Of a DNA stretch of 64,000 nt, positions 17,421-26,053 are shown piece after piece. Both the position numbers and the translations under genes were made by a program. This DNA comes from Treponema sp. (lineage in GTDB: Bacteria; Spirochaetota; Spirochaetia; Treponematales; Treponemataceae): positions 1-64,000 of the forward strand of contig JAFUFU010000001.1 in the NCBI GenBank assembly GCA_017469785.1, given 5' to 3'. How positions within the stretch are numbered: position 1 is the stretch's first letter; the number at the start of each line of letters is the position of its first letter. Below the pieces are notes generated by a model that was given only the letters and a program-made list of their open reading frames with translations, was not told the DNA's origin and searched no databases.

Positions 17421-18293
17421 ATGACGGAAAATACATTCCAGATCGAAAAATGGGAAGACTTGACTTTTGCGAATAATTTTCTTTTTTGCAAAATCCTGGA
17501 GTCGGAGCCGGAGCTGTGCAGGCAGCTTCTGGAGCTCCTCCTGCATATCGAAATCGATCATCTGGAAATTCCACAGGCAGAGCGGACATTCAAGGAGACA
17601 ATAGAGTCGAAGTCTGTCCGCTTTGATGTCTACACGAAGGGCGACAACAAGATTTTCGATATTGAAATCCAGACCACGAACAAGAAGAACCTGCCCAAGC
17701 GTTCGCGCTACTATCAGTCCATAATCGACATGAGCAACCTGAACGCTGGAACGGACTACGATGAGCTGAAGGAAACCTACATCATCTTTATCTGCCTGAA
17801 CGATATTTTTCACAAAGGCCTTCCGCTCTACACTTTCGAGAATATTTGCAACGAAAATAGGGATATTAAACTTAACGACAGGGCTTTCAAACTCTTTTTT
17901 AACGCGGCAAACTGTGATAAACTTTCATCTGGAGAGCAGAAATCTTTCTTTAAGTTCCTGAAAGGCGAAATCGCTGACAGCGATTTTACCAGGCTTCTTA
18001 AAGACAAGCTTTACGTAGCAAAGAAAAACGCCGAATGGAGGATGCAGTATATGACATGGGAACAGACTCTAAGAGAAGAATATAAACTCGCTTATAAAGA
18101 AGCTTACCAAGAAGCTTATCAAGAAGCTTATCAAGAAGCTGCCCTGGAAAATACCGTTGAAAATGCACGAAATCTCTTGAGGCTTGGTGTTTCAGCTGAA
18201 ATTGTTTCGCAAGGTTGTTCCCTGCCGCTGGAAGAAGTGCTTGCTTTGACCAAGGAGTCCGGCTCACAGGCGGCCGCTACAGGCTGGCAGTAA
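17421..18293 (+). CDS. Rpn/PDDEXK_2 family putative transposase-nuclease
   Basis: A 290-residue protein of the PD-(D/E)XK nuclease 'transposase' group (PF12784-like, Rpn-related). Family marks are the N-terminal 'LTFANNFLFCKILE', the 'VRFDVYTKGDNKIFDIEIQT' block carrying D...E-I-Q (cited as DVYTKGDNK and IFDIEIQT), and 'SRYYQSIIDM'. The catalytic D-(E)xQ set looks intact. Near the C-terminus a coiled region repeats the tetrapeptide YQEA, a hallmark of this family. Members are common in treponemes, where their function is unclear; RecA-independent recombination nuclease activity is known for Rpn proteins. It sits inside the glucan locus, separated by a terminator. Confidence 0.85.
   Translation: MTENTFQIEKWEDLTFANNFLFCKILESEPELCRQLLELLLHIEIDHLEIPQAERTFKETIESKSVRFDVYTKGDNKIFDIEIQTTNKKNLPKRSRYYQSIIDMSNLNAGTDYDELKETYIIFICLNDIFHKGLPLYTFENICNENRDIKLNDRAFKLFFNAANCDKLSSGEQKSFFKFLKGEIADSDFTRLLKDKLYVAKKNAEWRMQYMTWEQTLREEYKLAYKEAYQEAYQEAYQEAALENTVENARNLLRLGVSAEIVSQGCSLPLEEVLALTKESGSQAAATGWQ
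18090..18140 (+). repeat. 12-nt tandem repeats in Rpn-family gene
   Basis: Four consecutive copies of GCTTATCAAGAA (first copies GCTTATAAAGAA and GCTTACCAAGAA) encode the repeated YQEA tetrapeptide. Copy number can change by slippage without breaking the frame. Confidence 0.8.
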
Positions 18294-18302
18294 ACGCCGA
18301 GC

Positions 18303-18452
18303 TTACAGACAGTATTCATTGATGTAGTCAGCGAAATATGGGAGTGTGAAGGAAATAAATGCCCGCCTGCTTTCAAGGATTCCGCGCTTTAAAAGCCTGT
18401 CCCGGTACATGGAATAATTACCTGCTTTTTCACCCAGCAGAATGAGGATTTC
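18303..18452 (-). pseudogene. C-terminal remnant of an AAA-type ATPase gene
   Basis: A minus-strand frame between two stops encodes 49 residues, including 'LLGEKAGNYSMYRDRLLKRG' (cited in part) and 'FTLPYFADYI'. This pattern is that of the winged-helix-like C-terminus of bacterial AAA ATP-binding proteins. There is no start codon and no upstream ATPase part, so it is read as a decayed fragment. The rest of the 18294-18587 gap holds only AT-rich sequence and the motif at 18511-18536. Confidence 0.45.
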
Positions 18453-18510
18453 TCAAAGTCTGCTCCTTTGATTTATAATTCTTTATAATTTTTTGCAAAT
18501 TTTTTCCAAC

Positions 18511-18536
18511 ACGCTTCCCGAAAATCTGTCACTTTT
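18511..18536 (+). promoter_or_regulatory. Shared upstream motif (class 1), GH128 gene
   Basis: ACGCTTCCCGAAAATCTG followed by TCACTTTT. It aligns with the class 1 blocks at 13195, 22304 and 25098. It ends 52 nt before ATG 18588. A TATACT -10-like box lies close to the start codon. Confidence 0.45.
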
Positions 18537-18587
18537 CTAAACTTTGTCTCACTTCATTTTTGAAAACAGCTCTTCTATACTGAAATC

Positions 18588-19952
18588 ATGAAAATTAATA
18601 TTTGCACGAAAAGAGTCAGAGTGGCTGTAGTATCCTTGCTTTTGGCCGGGTGCATCTTTTCTTCTTTTGGAGAAGGTCGCCTGCCCTCAAAGCGCGGGCT
18701 TTGTTACAATGAGCTTACGGCCGGAGAGCTGGCTGTATTGAAAGCTGGAAAAGTGACCTGGGGCTACAATTGGGCGCCTGGGGACGCGACTGAGGGAATC
18801 GGTGGCGGCGAATTTGCTTTCATGCCTATGATTTGGGGTGCCGGGGAAGATTTTGAGGATATGTTTTCCAAGGCGGAGGAATACCTGGCTTCTCACCCTG
18901 AGGCGGAATTCCTGCTGGGATTCAATGAGCCGATGATGAAAAACGCTTACGGCGGCTGCGACCTTACCCCCCATGACGCGGCTGTCCTGTGGGTGCGTCT
19001 TGAGGAGCTTGCAAAAAAATACGGTCTTGCCCTTGTTTCTCCGGCGCTTACCTGGGGATTTGAGCCGCTGACCGGCGACGGAAAGGTATACGGAGCGCCG
19101 GAAGAATGGATGGATGCCTGGGCGGCTGAATTCAAGGCCCTGCACGGCCGTGAGCCTCACTACGATTATGTTGCCCTTCACAGCTACATGGACTATCCCA
19201 GCGCGGTGATGTGGTTCTGTGATCATTATTCCGCATATTTCAAAAAGCCTGTTCTTCTCACTGAATTCTGTGCATGGGATTCAGACCAGAATCAGACTCC
19301 TCACAAAAGTCCTGAGGGGCAGATTTCTTCCATGACCCAGAAGGTGGAGGCCCTTGAATCAGATGAGAATGTCGCGGGCTACGCATGGTTCATGAGTCAC
19401 GCGGAAGTCGATAAAGTCCCTTTCAATTCTGTGTTCCTGAAAAAAGGCGGAAACGGAGCCATGACATATCTGGGTACGATTTATGTGAACCAGAGCGCCT
19501 TGGACAAAAGCCGCTGGTATGCGACCGGCGAGCAGATTCCGGCTTATTGCTATGTCTCGTCGAGCAATTACAACACCACTGTCGGGGAAAAAGCTGAGGA
19601 CGGAGTGCGTTTCAATACTCCTCTTGGAATCAGCGTGAACACCGACAAAAAATCAGCTAAGACAATTCCCCTTGAGCTGGGAGACTTCACTTCACGCCGT
19701 TTTGCGGATTATCAAGTGCGGGTGGACGCTTCAAAGGATTACAAACTGACCCTGCGATATCAGGCTGACAAGGAGCAGCAACTCTTTGTCAGTTCAGACG
19801 GAAAGGAAATCTTCCACGGAGTCTTGAAGCCGTCCAAAAAATGGAGAGAGGCAACTTTCACGGTTCCACTCGAAAAAGGAGAGCAGATTATTCAGCTTAA
19901 GAGTTTGGGAAATGCGAAATCAGCTAAAATCGTCTGGTTTTCGATCAAATAG
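18588..19952 (+). CDS. GH128 endo-beta-1,3-glucanase, lipoprotein
   Basis: A 454-residue exported enzyme. The signal sequence contains 'LLLAGC', a good lipobox. The catalytic domain (about 35-300) is of the Glyco_hydro_cc/GH128 type: it begins 'KRGLCYNEL', has the acid/base Glu near 114 in 'LLGFNEP' and the nucleophile Glu near 226 in 'LTEFCAW', and ends with 'AWFMSHAEVDKVPFNSVF' (cited in part). The last 110 residues form a CBM6-like beta-sandwich ('YQVRVDASKDYKLTLRYQ'). GH128 enzymes cleave beta-1,3-glucan internally. It heads an operon with the next two genes. Family assignment is strong; endo mode is a family inference. Confidence 0.85.
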   Translation: MKINICTKRVRVAVVSLLLAGCIFSSFGEGRLPSKRGLCYNELTAGELAVLKAGKVTWGYNWAPGDATEGIGGGEFAFMPMIWGAGEDFEDMFSKAEEYLASHPEAEFLLGFNEPMMKNAYGGCDLTPHDAAVLWVRLEELAKKYGLALVSPALTWGFEPLTGDGKVYGAPEEWMDAWAAEFKALHGREPHYDYVALHSYMDYPSAVMWFCDHYSAYFKKPVLLTEFCAWDSDQNQTPHKSPEGQISSMTQKVEALESDENVAGYAWFMSHAEVDKVPFNSVFLKKGGNGAMTYLGTIYVNQSALDKSRWYATGEQIPAYCYVSSSNYNTTVGEKAEDGVRFNTPLGISVNTDKKSAKTIPLELGDFTSRRFADYQVRVDASKDYKLTLRYQADKEQQLFVSSDGKEIFHGVLKPSKKWREATFTVPLEKGEQIIQLKSLGNAKSAKIVWFSIK

Positions 19953-19973
19953 AAATTTAACCAGGAGGAGATT

Positions 19974-20558
19974 ATGAAAATTTCTTTGAACAATTTGAAA
20001 AAAATTACGGCTTTTGCCTGCTGTGCCTTTCTTGCGCTTTCTGTCATATCGGCAAAACCCAAGAAAATCACTTATAAGCCTTCTGAGGGCGACGTTTCAG
20101 ACGCAAAGCTCTTCAAGACATTCCCCGGATGTGGTGTCCAAATCTGGCAGGATGAATGGAATGACCATAACATGACCTTCTCGATTGACTACGGAAGCGG
20201 AACCATTACGGTGGGAAGCGTCGGCTGGTGGGGAGGAGCCTTCGGCTCTTATGACAATGGCAAGGCGAACGGAGGCACTTTTAATCTCTCAAAGCTTGCC
20301 GAAATCCGCTTTGACGCAAAGGCCTCTACCTATGGCACGGTCTATTTCAACGTGGACGACAAAAACAAGAACGAGCTTGATATTCCAACTGAATTCATGC
20401 ATTACTCAGTTCCTGTCAAAAAAGCGTCTGCCAAGGCGACCAACCTCTTCATCATCGGCGGCGTGCGGGATTTGAACGATCCGGGAACGACAATCACCCT
20501 CAAGAATATTTCTTTCTACGACGCGAAGGGAAATGAAATTATTCCGCAGTACAACTGA
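19974..20558 (+). CDS. Secreted jelly-roll protein, carbohydrate-binding-like
   Basis: A 194-residue protein with signal peptide ending near 'SVISAKP'. It consists of one predicted beta-sandwich containing 'VGWWGGAFGSYD', 'EIRFDAKAS' and 'YFNVDD', with a C-terminal strand and 'YDAKGNEIIPQYN'. Size and strand pattern match the mature part of the 16520-17239 lipoprotein, including the final motif, so the two are probably paralogues. GGAGG precedes the ATG and it lies 21 nt after the GH128 gene, so co-transcription is likely. A non-catalytic glucan-binding role is the simplest guess. Confidence 0.65.
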   Translation: MKISLNNLKKITAFACCAFLALSVISAKPKKITYKPSEGDVSDAKLFKTFPGCGVQIWQDEWNDHNMTFSIDYGSGTITVGSVGWWGGAFGSYDNGKANGGTFNLSKLAEIRFDAKASTYGTVYFNVDDKNKNELDIPTEFMHYSVPVKKASAKATNLFIIGGVRDLNDPGTTITLKNISFYDAKGNEIIPQYN

Positions 20559-20586
20559 TTATAAGAAATCCGGAGGCTCTGTGCTT

Positions 20587-22239
20587 ATGATGAAACGTTT
20601 TTTTTCAGTGATTATTTCCCTGCTGATTCTGATTTCAGGAATTTCCTGCAATATGGACAGCGAGGTTGATCCTGCAAGCGATGTCGGAGGTGGAGGCGGA
20701 AATTCTTCCGGGGGCGGCAATAAAAACATCCCCGCTTTCAAGAATTCTGACAACAAGCGAGGACTCTGCTTTGAGAAGCTGAATGAAGCCGAGATAAAGG
20801 TGATTTCTGAGTCAAACGTAAAGTGGGTCTACAACTGGGGAACGCACCCCAGTGATGCGGAAGACGCCCTTCTTCAGAAATACGGGGTTTTATACATTCC
20901 AATGCAGTGGGGAAGCCCGTCGGCGCAGAATCTGGCGGAGCTCCGCACCTATTACACGAATCATCCTGAATGTAAGTATCTTTTGGGCTACAACGAGCCG
21001 AATCTTGGTGGCAATGTTGGAGGCTCCGGAATTCCGCCCAAAAAGGCCGCGCAGGATTGGGACAAGCTCGAAGCCATTGCCGATGAATTCGGTCTTGAGC
21101 TTGTAGGCCCGGCCCTGCAGTATTCCGGCGAGAAGCTTTCAGACGGCAAAATCTATAGTACGCCAAAAGCATGGATGGATGCATTTATCAGCGAGTACAA
21201 GAAACTCCATGACGGAAAAGAGCCGAGGTTCGATTATTTCTGTCTCCATTGCTACATGAACTGGCCGGCCGCTCAGAGCGGTTATATCAAGGAATATGTA
21301 GGCGAGTACGGCAAGAAAGTCTGGCTTACGGAATTCTGCGCCTGGGAATACAACAACGGCGGTCAGAATGAAAGCGCGGCAAAACAGAAAGAATCTATGA
21401 TAGAGAAGGTGAATTTCCTTGATTCCTATGAAGGCGCGGATAAATACGCATGGTTCATGTCATCGCAGCATACAAACGATATTCCCTTCAATTCTCTTTT
21501 CCCGAAAGTCGGCTCTGACGGAAGCCTTACGAGCCTCGGAGAGTCATATTTCTACCTCGGAATGGAAAATTCTGCCTCAATTCTTTTGGAAAGCGCAATC
21601 AAGACGGCCGCAGAATTGAATGAATCTGCTGAAGCCGGAAGCAAGCCGGGACAGTATCCTGAAGCCAAAATATCAGCTTTACGGGCGGCACTTCAAGCAG
21701 CAAACGAAGCGAAAGAGAATGGCGATGAGAATCAGAAGAAATCTGCGCTGACAGCCCTGAACAATGCGATAAAAGATCTGGAGAATTCAAGGATTCCATG
21801 GTTTACGAAGAGCAAAAGCACGCTGGATGCAAGCAGTTTTGCTTCATCCCTTACGAAAGACCTTTCAGAAGGCGCATTTACATCTTCTGCTTCAAGAGAC
21901 GGGAATGTGGCGAAAAATGCTTTTGACGGGGATGTTGAGACTCGCTGGGAATCAGAGCACGCAGACAATCAGTGGCTTATAATTGATTTTGGCTCTCAAA
22001 AAGAATTCAACGCGGTAAAATTCCTATGGGAGGGAGCCTATGCATCCTCTTTCAGCGTGGAAGTTTCAAATGACGGCGAAAACTGGAGTCTTGCCATGGA
22101 AGAGGATAACGGTACGGGCGGAAGCGAAAGCTACAGGCTCACGTTAGAGCAGAATGCCCGCTATGTGCGCTTCAATGGAAAAGGACGAGCCACCACTTAC
22201 GGCTTCTCATTCTGGGAAATGGGAGTTTTTAAGGAGTAA
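20587..22239 (+). CDS. GH128 endo-beta-1,3-glucanase with FIVAR-like and CBM32-like domains
   Basis: About 550 residues from ATG 20587, preceded by CGGAGG; an earlier in-frame ATG at 20533 lies inside the previous gene. Lipobox 'ISGISC' is followed by a Gly-rich linker. The GH128 domain (about 45-330) has 'KRGLCFEKL', acid/base Glu near 137 in 'LLGYNEPN' and nucleophile Glu near 249 in 'LTEFCAW'. A helical FIVAR-like linker follows (about 330-410), then an F5/8 type C (CBM32-like) domain with 'DGDVETRWES' and 'WLIIDFGSQKEF'. It is a paralogue of the 18588 enzyme with a different accessory module set. It would act at the cell surface on beta-1,3-glucan. Confidence 0.85.
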   Translation: MMKRFFSVIISLLILISGISCNMDSEVDPASDVGGGGGNSSGGGNKNIPAFKNSDNKRGLCFEKLNEAEIKVISESNVKWVYNWGTHPSDAEDALLQKYGVLYIPMQWGSPSAQNLAELRTYYTNHPECKYLLGYNEPNLGGNVGGSGIPPKKAAQDWDKLEAIADEFGLELVGPALQYSGEKLSDGKIYSTPKAWMDAFISEYKKLHDGKEPRFDYFCLHCYMNWPAAQSGYIKEYVGEYGKKVWLTEFCAWEYNNGGQNESAAKQKESMIEKVNFLDSYEGADKYAWFMSSQHTNDIPFNSLFPKVGSDGSLTSLGESYFYLGMENSASILLESAIKTAAELNESAEAGSKPGQYPEAKISALRAALQAANEAKENGDENQKKSALTALNNAIKDLENSRIPWFTKSKSTLDASSFASSLTKDLSEGAFTSSASRDGNVAKNAFDGDVETRWESEHADNQWLIIDFGSQKEFNAVKFLWEGAYASSFSVEVSNDGENWSLAMEEDNGTGGSESYRLTLEQNARYVRFNGKGRATTYGFSFWEMGVFKE

Positions 22240-22303
22240 AACCGTAGAGTTCACACCAATTTAGTGAGATTTAAAAAAAACTGAAATTTTCAGAAAAAAA
22301 TTA

Positions 22304-22331
22304 ACACTTTTTTGAAAATTTTGCTACTTTT
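22304..22331 (+). promoter_or_regulatory. Shared upstream motif (class 1), four-repeat lipoprotein gene
   Basis: ACACTTTTTTGAAAATTTTG followed by CTACTTTT. It matches the 13195 block almost base for base over 24 positions. It ends 50 nt before ATG 22381. Confidence 0.55.
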
Positions 22332-22380
22332 CATTTTTGAGAAAGTACCCCTACACTTTTTGTAAAGTGAGGTATCAATT

Positions 22381-25083
22381 ATGAAAAAAGTTACAAATCT
22401 TATTTTTGGTGTGACAATTCTTGCTTTGGGTCTTGCCGGCTGTAGCTCTGGTTCTGATTCATCAGATTCAGCTCCGGTTTCTAATGCTTCACCTGTAAAA
22501 CCCGTATCGCCCGAAGATTCTAATCCATCGATGGTTGACATCGAGCTTATCAGCGCGCAGGACGCCCTGCAGTCAATGGTCGAAAAAGCGGCCGTATTTG
22601 CCGAAAAAGCTGTCGAAGGCGAAAACATCGGCGAATACGCAGAAGGAGCCATTGCCTCTCTTTATGAATCAATCGAAAAAGCGAAAACCTTCCTCGGCTC
22701 TGAGGATAAGACTGCCCTGAAATCCCAGAGGCTTGCTTTGGCTTCTGCCCTTGTGCAATTCTTCTCTCAGAAAAATCTTCCTACATGGAATCTGATTTTT
22801 GAAAAAGGCGCTGACGGAGACCAGTCACGAATCCGCATTCAGTGGGAGGACGACGCAGACGCGCTCACTCTGGATGCCGTCGCAGGATTTGAGTCTTTCG
22901 TGATTGACGGAAATCCAGCCCATATTTACTGGCCGGACACAGCGAACCTGCTTGATTCGGAAAACAAGAGCGTTCAGTGGGCGCCGGCTTTCACCGGTGA
23001 GGAATTTGCCGAGGGCTTCCATGAGCTTAAATTCCGTTTTATCCGGGAGTCTGGCGACGAGACAGAAAAATGGGACGTTACCTTTGATTATGACCTCGAC
23101 AAAAACGCGGTGGAGGATGACGTTATTTCCCCGATTTTTATGGACATTACCCTTTACAAGCCCACCGTCGCCGATTTGCTTCTTGAGCTTGAGCCGATTG
23201 TTTCCGGGGCAAAAGAAAGTCTGGAAAAAGCCGAGGAAGGCAACGGGCTTGGCGAATACGAGCCGGGCGCGAAAGACGAGCTGAATGAGGCAATCTCTTT
23301 GGCCGAGGCCGTCAGAAACGCATCCCAGCCCTCCGAAGTCGAGGAAGCGATAAAGAATCTCCTTGCCGCAGTGGATGAATTCGCCATGAAGAAAAACGTT
23401 CCCCACTGGTCATTCAAATTCTCGCGCCTTGAGGGAACGGATCAGACAAAAATCGAGATTTCATGGAACGAGGATGAGGACGCTCTGAGTGAAGAGGCAA
23501 TCCAAAAAGTCAATGATTCTTTTGTGCTGGATGGAAAAGCCGCGAACGGATTCTGGGCCGCGGACGGTATCACTTCCGGCGTGGATGAGGGAAGCAAAAC
23601 CCTCTTCTACAAACCTCTTTTCAATGATTTTTACGTTTCTGGCGAGCATGTCCTGACTTTCGGAATCAAACAACCACTTAAAGACGGCGAAAAGCACCCG
23701 AATGACTGGGTAATCACGCTCAAATACAATCCTTCGTCAACAGTTCAGATGAACACGGCTTTTACCCTCACCTACACTGACATCAGCTATGTAAAGCATG
23801 ACTGGGCGGCAGAGGCCAAGAAATCCCTTGAAGATGCGGTGGCAAAAGCTGAGGACTTCGCCGATAGAGCAAGCTCAACTTCAAGCGAGACTGACAATGT
23901 TTATTATGCTGATTCTGACATCGCGGCTTTCAAGGACGCCATTGAGGAAGCGAAAGACCTGCTTGTAAATGATTCGACAAGCGAGGACGATGTGGAAGCC
24001 GAGATTGAAAGCCTTTCTATGGCTGTGGCAACCCTCAAAAATGCTAAAAAAATCAAGATGTGGAGCGTCGAGCTTCTCCGACGAACGAATGACCAGACAA
24101 CCGTAACTATTTCATGGCAAGACAGCACTTACAAGCTTACGGATGCAAGGAACGCCGTGGTGGATTCAGACAACGGACACAGCTTCAGGGCATTCCGAAT
24201 CGATGACGTGGTATCACACACTTATTATCCAGACGGGAACGAAGATTTTGTCACGGCAGACTCTTACATTTCGCTCAAACCGGCTTTCCATGAGCCGTCT
24301 CTCCTCAACGGCAGCCATACCCTTTATTTCAACCTTGTGGCAGGCGAGGGCGACAACGCGGAAGAGTATGAGATTGAAGTGCCCTTCACCCTCAGCGGAA
24401 ACAGCAACACCGATGAATGTGAGGCAGAAATAGATACCGTCAAAGTGAGCAAGCTCGCTCCTGAAGTCAAGGCGGCCAGACAGCTTCAAAAGGCAAAGGA
24501 CGAGCTGCAGGCTCAGATTGACGAAGCCCTTATCCTTGCAGGAAACGCGGATGCGTCAAAATACGAAGACGGAGCCGTGGACGCCCTCAATGCAGCCATT
24601 TCGACAGCAAAAGCCGCGAAGAATACCGCGGAGACAGTTGATTCAGTGAAAAGTGCAGAAAGTGCCCTTGAAAATGCAGTCGCTGCCTTCCATGTTTCGG
24701 AGAAAATCGAAAACTGGAAGGTTGAAATCCGGCAGCACGACGGCGACCAGTACACCGTGGTGGTTTCATGGGCCAAGGCTGAGTTTGCAATCAATCTTAG
24801 TTCGGTTTCAGAAGGGAACGCCACGTTCGTGACCGACGGAAAGGCAAGCCATACGTATTGGCCGGCCGAAAACAACAAGGAGGAACCGAACCGCGTCATC
24901 TTTAATCCGGCTAACAATCAGGTTGCGGGCGCAGACGCTCTTGGCGAGCACCAGCTTGTGTTTGATTTGAAGCCAATCGGAAGCGATACAGTGTACGACA
25001 TCACCGTAGACTACAGGCTCAATGAGAATAATTCTTGGGCCGAGATTATCTCCACAAAAGTCACGGAAAAAAGTGGCGAGTAG
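22381..25083 (+). CDS. Large lipoprotein with four FIVAR/beta-sandwich repeats
   Basis: A 900-residue lipoprotein, lipobox 'LGLAGC'. Four tandem units of roughly 200-220 residues follow. Each begins with an acidic three-helix (FIVAR-like) segment and continues into a beta-sandwich opening with W and a D-Q dipeptide ('WNLIFEKGADGDQ', 'WSFKFSRLEGTDQ', 'WSVELLRRTNDQ', 'WKVEIRQHDGDQ'), then a V/I-x-I/V-S/Q-W strand. Three of the four also carry a 'H.YWP/YYP' motif with exposed aromatics. No catalytic motif is present. The layout suits a surface glycan-binding protein presenting several sugar-binding modules on helical spacers. After the lipobox it has 'SPEDSNPSMVD', shared with two other locus lipoproteins. 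Confidence 0.75.
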   Translation: MKKVTNLIFGVTILALGLAGCSSGSDSSDSAPVSNASPVKPVSPEDSNPSMVDIELISAQDALQSMVEKAAVFAEKAVEGENIGEYAEGAIASLYESIEKAKTFLGSEDKTALKSQRLALASALVQFFSQKNLPTWNLIFEKGADGDQSRIRIQWEDDADALTLDAVAGFESFVIDGNPAHIYWPDTANLLDSENKSVQWAPAFTGEEFAEGFHELKFRFIRESGDETEKWDVTFDYDLDKNAVEDDVISPIFMDITLYKPTVADLLLELEPIVSGAKESLEKAEEGNGLGEYEPGAKDELNEAISLAEAVRNASQPSEVEEAIKNLLAAVDEFAMKKNVPHWSFKFSRLEGTDQTKIEISWNEDEDALSEEAIQKVNDSFVLDGKAANGFWAADGITSGVDEGSKTLFYKPLFNDFYVSGEHVLTFGIKQPLKDGEKHPNDWVITLKYNPSSTVQMNTAFTLTYTDISYVKHDWAAEAKKSLEDAVAKAEDFADRASSTSSETDNVYYADSDIAAFKDAIEEAKDLLVNDSTSEDDVEAEIESLSMAVATLKNAKKIKMWSVELLRRTNDQTTVTISWQDSTYKLTDARNAVVDSDNGHSFRAFRIDDVVSHTYYPDGNEDFVTADSYISLKPAFHEPSLLNGSHTLYFNLVAGEGDNAEEYEIEVPFTLSGNSNTDECEAEIDTVKVSKLAPEVKAARQLQKAKDELQAQIDEALILAGNADASKYEDGAVDALNAAISTAKAAKNTAETVDSVKSAESALENAVAAFHVSEKIENWKVEIRQHDGDQYTVVVSWAKAEFAINLSSVSEGNATFVTDGKASHTYWPAENNKEEPNRVIFNPANNQVAGADALGEHQLVFDLKPIGSDTVYDITVDYRLNENNSWAEIISTKVTEKSGE

Positions 25084-25097
25084 TTACGGAAAAATTT

Positions 25098-25124
25098 ACA
25101 CCTTTCTGAAAATCCACTGACTTC
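25098..25124 (+). promoter_or_regulatory. Shared upstream motif (class 1), GH16 operon
   Basis: ACACCTTTCTGAAAATCC followed by ACTGACTTC. It aligns with the class 1 blocks upstream of three other locus genes. It ends 51 nt before ATG 25175. Confidence 0.5.
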
Positions 25125-25129
25125 AAAAA

Positions 25130-25172
25130 CCAACCTCCTTGTGTGAGAATTAGACTGACAAAAGGAGGTTGG
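25130..25172 (+). promoter_or_regulatory. Hairpin covering the GH16 ribosome binding site
   Basis: CCAACCTCCTT (25130-25140) pairs perfectly with AAGGAGGTTGG (25162-25172) across a 21-nt loop. The right arm is the ribosome binding site of the GH16 gene, whose ATG is at 25175. In the mRNA this 11-bp stem would bury the Shine-Dalgarno sequence, so translation should need the stem opened by a factor, a ligand, or a coupled ribosome. Confidence 0.65.
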
Positions 25173-25174
25173 AT

Positions 25175-26041
25175 ATGAAAAAGTTGAATCTGGCTAAGTT
25201 TTTGGTTTTCAGCATGATTGTGGTCTTTACCCAAAGCTCATGCGGAGATGCATCTGATGAGGAAGTCGAAAAAGTGGATTTAAGCGATTTGAAGCTCGTT
25301 TGGAGCGATGAATTTGACTCGGGTACTGTGCCTTCAAAGAACAATTGGACGGCTGAGGTCTGGAATCCTGGCAAGGTAAACAACGAAGTGCAGTATTATA
25401 AGGACTCTGAAAAAAACGCATACGTTTCTGACGGAAGCCTGAAAATCAAGGCCTATAAAGAAGACGGAAACTGGTACAGCGCCCGCTTAAAGACTGAAAA
25501 GCTTCACTCATGGAAATACGGCTACTTTGAGGCGAAAATCAAGATGCCTGCCGGAAAAGGCGTATGGCCCGCATTCTGGATGATGCCGGAGAATATTATG
25601 GATGAGAATGGAAAAGACACTGGTGGTGGAGTTTATGGCATATGGCCCCGCTCTGGTGAGATTGACATCATGGAATACTCTCCCAGTACTACGCAGTCAG
25701 CCGTCTATTCAACGGTTCATCACAGTACAAGTGCAAGCAATCAACAGGCAGACACGTATCAGTCGCTTGGCCGAAAAGAAATAGGCGATGCCACTACTCA
25801 GTGGCACACATACGGCCTTTTGTGGACGGAAAACTATATTAAGGCTATATATGACGGAAAAGAACTCGACAAAATATACTATAAGCCGAAACGCACCGAG
25901 GACAACTGGGTGGAGTGGCCCTATGACCAGAATTTTTATATCATCCTGAACCTTGCCATGGGCGGAGTTCTGGGCGGAGCCATCGACTCAGCCCTTACCG
26001 AAGCGATTTATGAAATTGATTATGTCCGTGTATATCAGTAA
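25175..26041 (+). CDS. GH16 endo-beta-1,3-glucanase (laminarinase-like) lipoprotein
   Basis: 288 residues from ATG 25175, which lies just after AAGGAGG; a TTG two codons earlier is inside that site. A signal sequence ends 'FTQSSC', a relaxed spirochaetal lipobox. The GH16 jelly-roll domain fills the rest: 'LVWSDEFDSG' at the start, catalytic 'GEIDIME' with Glu162, Asp164 and Glu167, and 'FYIILNLAMGG' near the end. The ExDxxE form is that of laminarinases. It is the first gene of a two-gene GH16 operon (12 nt gap). Translation may be controlled by the hairpin at 25130-25172. Confidence 0.9.
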   Translation: MKKLNLAKFLVFSMIVVFTQSSCGDASDEEVEKVDLSDLKLVWSDEFDSGTVPSKNNWTAEVWNPGKVNNEVQYYKDSEKNAYVSDGSLKIKAYKEDGNWYSARLKTEKLHSWKYGYFEAKIKMPAGKGVWPAFWMMPENIMDENGKDTGGGVYGIWPRSGEIDIMEYSPSTTQSAVYSTVHHSTSASNQQADTYQSLGRKEIGDATTQWHTYGLLWTENYIKAIYDGKELDKIYYKPKRTEDNWVEWPYDQNFYIILNLAMGGVLGGAIDSALTEAIYEIDYVRVYQ

Positions 26042-26053
26042 GGATGGCCGCAT

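Noticed and set aside
18687..19226. 179-residue minus-strand frame within the GH128 gene
   Set aside because: Antisense shadow over the catalytic domain; no start context.
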